In this document: piece after piece, positions 58,728 to 64,000 of the stretch
Layout of the letters: each line of letters opens with the position of its first letter
Numbering within the stretch: position 1 is the first letter of the stretch
Assembly (NCBI GenBank): GCA_033439265.1
Contig: JAVTVX010000026.1
Location: 11,409,001 to 11,473,000 of the forward strand
Reading direction: 5' to 3'
DNA length: 64,000 bases
DNA from: Dillenia suffruticosa
Lineage: Eukaryota; Streptophyta; Magnoliopsida; Dilleniales; Dilleniaceae
Translations under genes and position numbers: made by a program
Notes under the pieces: model-generated
What the model was told of the DNA's origin: nothing
Seen by the model: the letters and a program-made list of their open reading frames with translations, nothing else
Databases searched by the model: none

Positions 58728-59532
58728 CACTACAAAACAAATACCTTGTCCAAATAGATAAAAACCATTTACAAAACCTACTAAAATCATTGGTAAAACA
58801 TTCTCCGATTGATGAGCCTTCAATTGGTTATATACCGGTTGAAATAGGTCTATCTTGACTGTTTTGATCGCCGCTATAGTATATCTTGTTCTATTCTGAT
58901 GGTTAGAAAAGCGTTAATAAAAATTACTATTTTTTATTATCATTTGTCATATGTGTTAGGAAAAATCTATGGCTTTTATTATCAGTTACCATAAATGTTA
59001 GAAAAATTTTCTCTCTTTTATCATTAGTTACCACATGTATTAAAAAATATTATTATTTTTTATTATCGGTTACCACGTGTTAAGAAATATTATTACCTTT
59101 TATTATCGATTACCACAATTGTTAGTAAATATTACTGTCTTTTATTATCGATTATCACAATTGTTAGGAAATATTTCTCACTTTTATCATAGTTACCACA
59201 AGTGTTAGGGAAAATTATTGTCTTATTGCCGATTACCACATCTGTTAATATAAGTTATAGCTTTGTATCTTCAGTTAGCACTAATATTAGGAAATATTAC
59301 TATTTTTTATCATCAGTTATCACAAGTGTTATAAAAAGTTTATCTTTTACCATCGATTATCAAAAGTGTTAAGAAAATTACTGTATTTTATTATCGGTTA
59401 TTATAAGTGTCAGAAAATATTACTATATTTTATTATCGATTAGCATAAGTGATAGGAGCCTTTTATTCTCGGTTACCACATAATATTAATAGTGACGGTT
59501 TTTTTAAGACGGTATATATTTGAATTACTATG
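58728..59532. mobile_element. CACTA-like element with internal 41-bp tandem array
   Basis: The left end CACTACAAAACAAATACC is a clear CACTA-type terminus. A possible decayed right end GGTATATATTTGAATTACTATG lies at 59511-59532, but its match is weak and no target duplication was found. Nearly all the inside is the tandem array. No coding capacity. Confidence 0.45.
58930..59480. repeat. ~14-copy tandem array, 41-bp unit
   Basis: The unit reads approximately TTTTATTATCGGTTACCACA followed by AGTGTTAGGAAATATTACTA. Starts lie near 58934, 58975, 59016, 59058, 59098, 59138, 59180, 59220, 59260, 59304, 59344, 59385, 59427 and 59460, with the TATC(A/G)(G/A)TTA core kept best. Confidence 0.85.
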
Positions 59533-62500
59533 AGTAAATTAAGAGCCTATAAAATATAAGAATTAAAAAATAATATAAACCGAGTAAGAATTGTATTAAT
59601 ATATGAAAATGATTGATATATTGATTCATAGTAGAATGACGGATACATATAAGATGAAAAAAAAAAAAGAAAAGATTGCATATCTCATAACTGTATGTTT
59701 TCTGAAATGTTTAAACAAAATATGTTTACTTCAATCACAAAAAATATTACCATCACAATTTGAAAATATAATCCCAATGTCAAAACTAGATAGGAGCAAA
59801 TAACTGAATAGTAGTGATCAACTTCATGCACAATTCTTTATGTCAATTTATTCATAAAAACTAGTAGTAAAATAAATAATTATATGATGACATTGTAAAG
59901 AGTGATTATAAATAAAAATATTATCTTCTGGGATAGAATTAGGTGGTGGTGATGACAGTTGACTTCTGTGTGTACTCTCAGTATCTGATATTAGATGAGC
60001 CTAACAATATAAATAATTTGGATTAGTATTCAAATACAAATATAAAATTAGTGAGATAATGTCAAAATCAGAGAAATGACGTTTATATCTAAACACGAGC
60101 AATAAGTGTTGCTTTATTAATCAGATTCATCAATTCATTTTACTATCCACTTTCAGCATGCATAGTAACATGTATAAGAATATTACTCACCAAATTAATA
60201 AAATTGTGATTTTGTTTCATAATCTTTTTATCATAATAGTCATATCTTCATTCTCAGTCATTTTAACTTTAGATATGCATCGTTTCCCTAAAGACAAACT
60301 TGAACTTTTTACTTGCCCTTCTTCACTGCCAATAGACTTTATTCCATTTTTCATCATTTCCTATAAGAAGTGAATCAAACTTCAATATCTCATAAACATA
60401 TCAATTAGAATTACATGAAAGATAATTATCCATACCAAAACTTCTGATAATTTCGTAGAAACTAAACTGCCATCTAATCGTGTTCTACTTATAATATAAA
60501 GTTAAGCTCTTGAAAATTTAGTCTCATCAAATTGTGTAGTTTGTAATGATAAAATAAACCACTTTTAAGTGTTATGTGGCTAAAAATTAATTGTAAATAA
60601 AATAAAATATGAATTCTTTATAACTTCTCATGTATGAGCTTTGCAAATAATTTCGATTCTAAGCAATATAAATCAGTCAACTTTACACGATATTCTAAAT
60701 TTCTTTTACTAATTTCCTAATATAAAGAAAAAAAGTATTACAACAACAAATGAATTGCACTATAGAGTACTAGCAAAAAAAATTGATAATTTGTATATTT
60801 CCTTTATCACTCAACCAGAAAGTAACAATTTCTATATACTGATTTGAATCAACCCTTTTATCTTCCATTCTCTTGACATTTTCATCTATTTCAAGTGAAT
60901 TATTAAATCATTTTAAATTCAAAGTATTTTTAAAACTCTTCTATTTGTCACATAAGTTTCCAATAACTCATTTTTTAGTGTCATCTTTGAATGGATTGAA
61001 GATAATCTTTGATTATAATTAAAATAAAAGAAATATGTAAGGAATAAAATTGGATATATTAACTTTTTATCTATGCCATTGAGTAATAAAACTAAATACC
61101 TACACAATCTCCTACATGTCATCTTTATACTCTGTTGGCATGTCAAGCCAAGTTTTATGGTTTATCAGAGGAATCGAATGCATTCTGAATATAAAGTCGA
61201 AATATGGTAAAAATTGTACAATCTATTCTTATTAGTTGATTTAATTCACTCATTTCAACCATCATGTACTTCCTTTTTTAAAATTCCAAATATCTTAACA
61301 GCATATTGGGTTTTTACATTTCTTAAAAACTGCTCAAAATAAAAAATTACAAACGGATAATTACTTTATAGCATGTTTATATCAAACCTTAAATTAAATA
61401 TATTAGTTTATTTTTAAACCCAGGATAACAATTTGGAATGATTGGGTTTCTTCAAACTGAACTTGTTCCTTGGATGGTTGTAATTTTCCATGGTCAATTA
61501 CAATGCTCATACATTGTTTAGTTTGTCACATATTTGTAGTTGGAATTATTTAAAACCTTTCAAATACACATTTCCTGCACAACCCAGCAAAACACAACAC
61601 AATAGAATGATTTTTTTATTAAAAAAATGCGATTACCTTTCAATAAAAATTTACAAAGTCATTGTTCATCTCGTAAATTTGTTGGTGTCTAAATATATGT
61701 TATAGAGAGATTTAGTGAGAGATTGAATGAGAGTTTTGGATGGATCTAGAAACTGAAAATATAATTGGCTAATTGTATAGATTTTTAAGAAATGAAACAT
61801 TTCAATTTGTGGTTAAAAATATGTTTGGTTGAGTGAAAACTTTTGATAAATTATGAAAGATTTTAGAGAAATGAGTTTGAAAATATGTTTGGTTAAATTA
61901 GAACTTTTGATAGATTTTGAGCGCTTTAAGATGAGGAGAGCTTTCGAGAGAATGAGAATTTTGAAGGTTTCAGGAGGATGATTTAAAAAATATTTGAATT
62001 TAATCATTTGACCGCCTTATTTTCACAAATAAATTTTCAAAACCTACTCATTTTTTTAACCTTTTATCTCCCTATAAAATTTTCTGTTATTTTTTTTACA
62101 CTTTTACTCTTAACCCAGCTATTTTTTTATTACACACTTTCTTCACACTTTTAGTCATTACCCTTGTTGTTCGTAATTTCTCACAATTTTTTCACACTTT
62201 AAGTCAATCCTGTCACTTTTAGTCAATACCTACCTCTGCAAATGCTTTTGCATGAGCTAATTCTGAAAACAGAGAAATAAATGCAGAGCAAACAGGGGAT
62301 GAAAATGTTATTGCATAAGTGAAATGCTACTGTATAGAGGAAAAAAATGTTGTTGGCATCAAATGTCATAAGAGAAGAGAAATCTTATTAAATTGGCATC
62401 AAATATGGTTTTTGGTTGTGGGACTCATGGTACAGTTTTAAATTAATGCCAAAGGTGTCAATTTCTCATTTGTCAATTGTTAAAGTCAACTTTTAAAATT

Positions 62501-62689
62501 ATTGTTGTTATTATCTTATTGGTTGTGAAACTTATGGTACATGTCCTCTCATCGTTGTCATTATTTGTTACTTTTTCTTGAAAATTGTTATAATCACAAA
62601 TTTCGCTATTTTTGTATTTTCTTTTTGTCTTGCACGTGAAAAATCTCATTGTGGAAACTTTTTTTTTTTGTTTCAATTATATCTCCGGT
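59533..62689. other. AT-rich intergenic sequence, nothing recognised
   Basis: No domain motif on either strand. Open frames are short and of A/T-driven composition. Confidence 0.4.
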
Positions 62690-63670
62690 TAGATATTATG
62701 TAATATTGATAATTATTATTAAATTATATAAAATTATATAATATTACATAATATTGAAAATTACTAATTTTAGATAATTACTAATATCGGAGATCACGTA
62801 ATATTATTTAAATTACTAATATTGATAATTAATTACGTCATGTAACATAATATCATTATGTATCATTAAATTATTAATATGTGAATTGTCATAATGTTAT
62901 ATTGTAACACTATATTATGTAACAATTAGTCATAATATCTAATTGATCAATTCATAATTTCATATTGTAGCACTACATTATGTAACATAGTGCCATTGCA
63001 TTTATAATAATTATCATAATATCATATTATAACACTATATCATGAAACAATTGGTCATAATGTCTAATTGGTCAATGAATTACCATAATATCATATTGTA
63101 ACACTATATTATGTAACAATTATCATGTTTATAATTACTAATTTTATGTAATTACTAATATTAGATATAATGTAACATTATTTAAATTACTAATATTGAT
63201 AATCAATTACGTCATGTAATATAAGGTCATTATGAACCATTAAATTACTAATGTTTGAATTATCATAATGTCATATTGTAATCTACATTATGTAACAATC
63301 GGTCATAATATCCAATTGGTCAATGAATTGTCATAACGACATGTTATAACATTACATTATATAACAATTGATCATAATACCCAATTGGTCAATGAATCGT
63401 CATTATTTCATTTTGTAACATTGCATTATGTAATATTATGTCACTACATTTATAACAATTGTTATAATGTCATATTGTAATACTGTAACACTATATTATG
63501 TAATAATTGGTCATAATGTTCAATTGGTCAATGAATTGTCATAATATCATATTGTAACACTACATTATGTAATAATTGGTCATAATATCAAATTGATCAA
63601 TGAATTATCATAATTTCATATTATAATAATACATTATATAATATAGTGTCATTACATTTAAATAACTTAC
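62690..63670. repeat. AT-rich satellite-like array with ~374-bp higher-order period
   Basis: A ~70-bp phrase built from AATTGGTCATAATATC, CAATTGGTCAATGAATTGTC and ATATTGTAACACTACATTATGTAACA recurs about eight or nine times. A second module (TTTAAATTACTAATATTGATAAT(T/C)AATTACGTCATGTAA) appears at 62807 and again at 63181, 374 bp apart, with matching order around it. Confidence 0.8.
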
Positions 63671-64000
63671 TCTACTCATCCAAAGCAAAAGAGAACTTTA
63701 ATGCTACTAGATCTAATGGTGAATTACAATACCACTTGAGTTTATCCCCAATTAGTCCAATGACTGACATTACATATAGTTGTGTAACAATACATAGAGT
63801 AATGTAGCATTGCATATAATAATATAACATTGACATTATGTTATTGGCAAATTAATGGTGCATTTGTATACCAAAAAAGCAATCCCAAATTGGTATTATT
63901 TTTCTGCTATGTTGTGAATCTCAAATTGGATAAATCACATTTCATCCAAAATCTATACAATAGCACACAAAATATAAATTTTTTTCCATCACTTTCTCTC
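63671..64000. other. No feature seen
   Basis: AT-rich tail of the window. TGTAACAATACA-type phrases to about 63840 suggest the array's decayed edge. Confidence 0.4.

Noticed and set aside
60158-60373. 71-codon frame with a hydrophobic stretch
   Set aside because: No promoter-like context, A/T-driven composition and no motif.

Overview
The window looks like a gene-poor stretch of a dicot plant nuclear genome. The evidence is AT-rich sequence, one intron-containing plant GH9 endo-1,4-beta-glucanase gene with canonical GT-AG introns, and many nested plant-type transposable elements (Athila, Tat and chromovirus Ty3/gypsy, SIRE-like Ty1/copia, L1-type LINE, CACTA). I cannot name the species.

Layout, left to right. 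1-9013: a decayed Athila-type element on the + strand (partial 5' LTR, primer-binding site, gag, protease, RT, RNase H, integrase, extra downstream ORF, polypurine-like motif). No matching 3' LTR follows. Instead there is an orphan Tat-type LTR (10055-10772). 11095-12770: a strongly T-rich array with a ~296-bp higher-order period. 13859-21940: a SIRE-like copia element (LTR, primer-binding site, end of gag). Its gag is split by a CACTA-like transposon (about 15928-21669), which is itself split by a 5'-truncated LINE (16995-19602) flanked by ~0.9-kb direct repeats. 22792-23550: remnant of a plant-transposon-protein ORF.

25863-31187 (minus strand): an apparently intact seven-exon gene for a secreted class-B GH9 endoglucanase (500 codons before the stop), closest by eye to Arabidopsis CEL1/GH9B1. 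This is the only conventional host gene I can support. 34315-46909: two copies of an unclassified LTR, a complete 999-bp non-autonomous CACTA element with TAA target duplications, a MULE-like fragment, a chromovirus with both LTRs but no RT/RNase H (37655-43977), and a minus-strand copia solo LTR with a perfect GGGTC target duplication (44589-45968).

50771-50929: a previously easy-to-miss 52-aa ORF with an N-terminal signal-like segment, a short Asn/Ser/Thr-rich middle and a hydrophobic C-terminal tail. It has a TATA box at plausible spacing and is a candidate small secreted or GPI-anchored peptide gene. 51074-57919: a complete-ended but heavily mutated Tat-lineage element with two RNase H domains, no recognisable gag, and an internal ~60-bp tandem array. 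58728-59532 holds a CACTA-like end followed by a 41-bp tandem array, and 62690-63670 an AT-rich satellite-like array with a ~374-bp higher-order period. Apart from the endoglucanase and perhaps the small peptide, nothing here forms a pathway. The window is best read as layered transposon insertions around one cell-wall gene.
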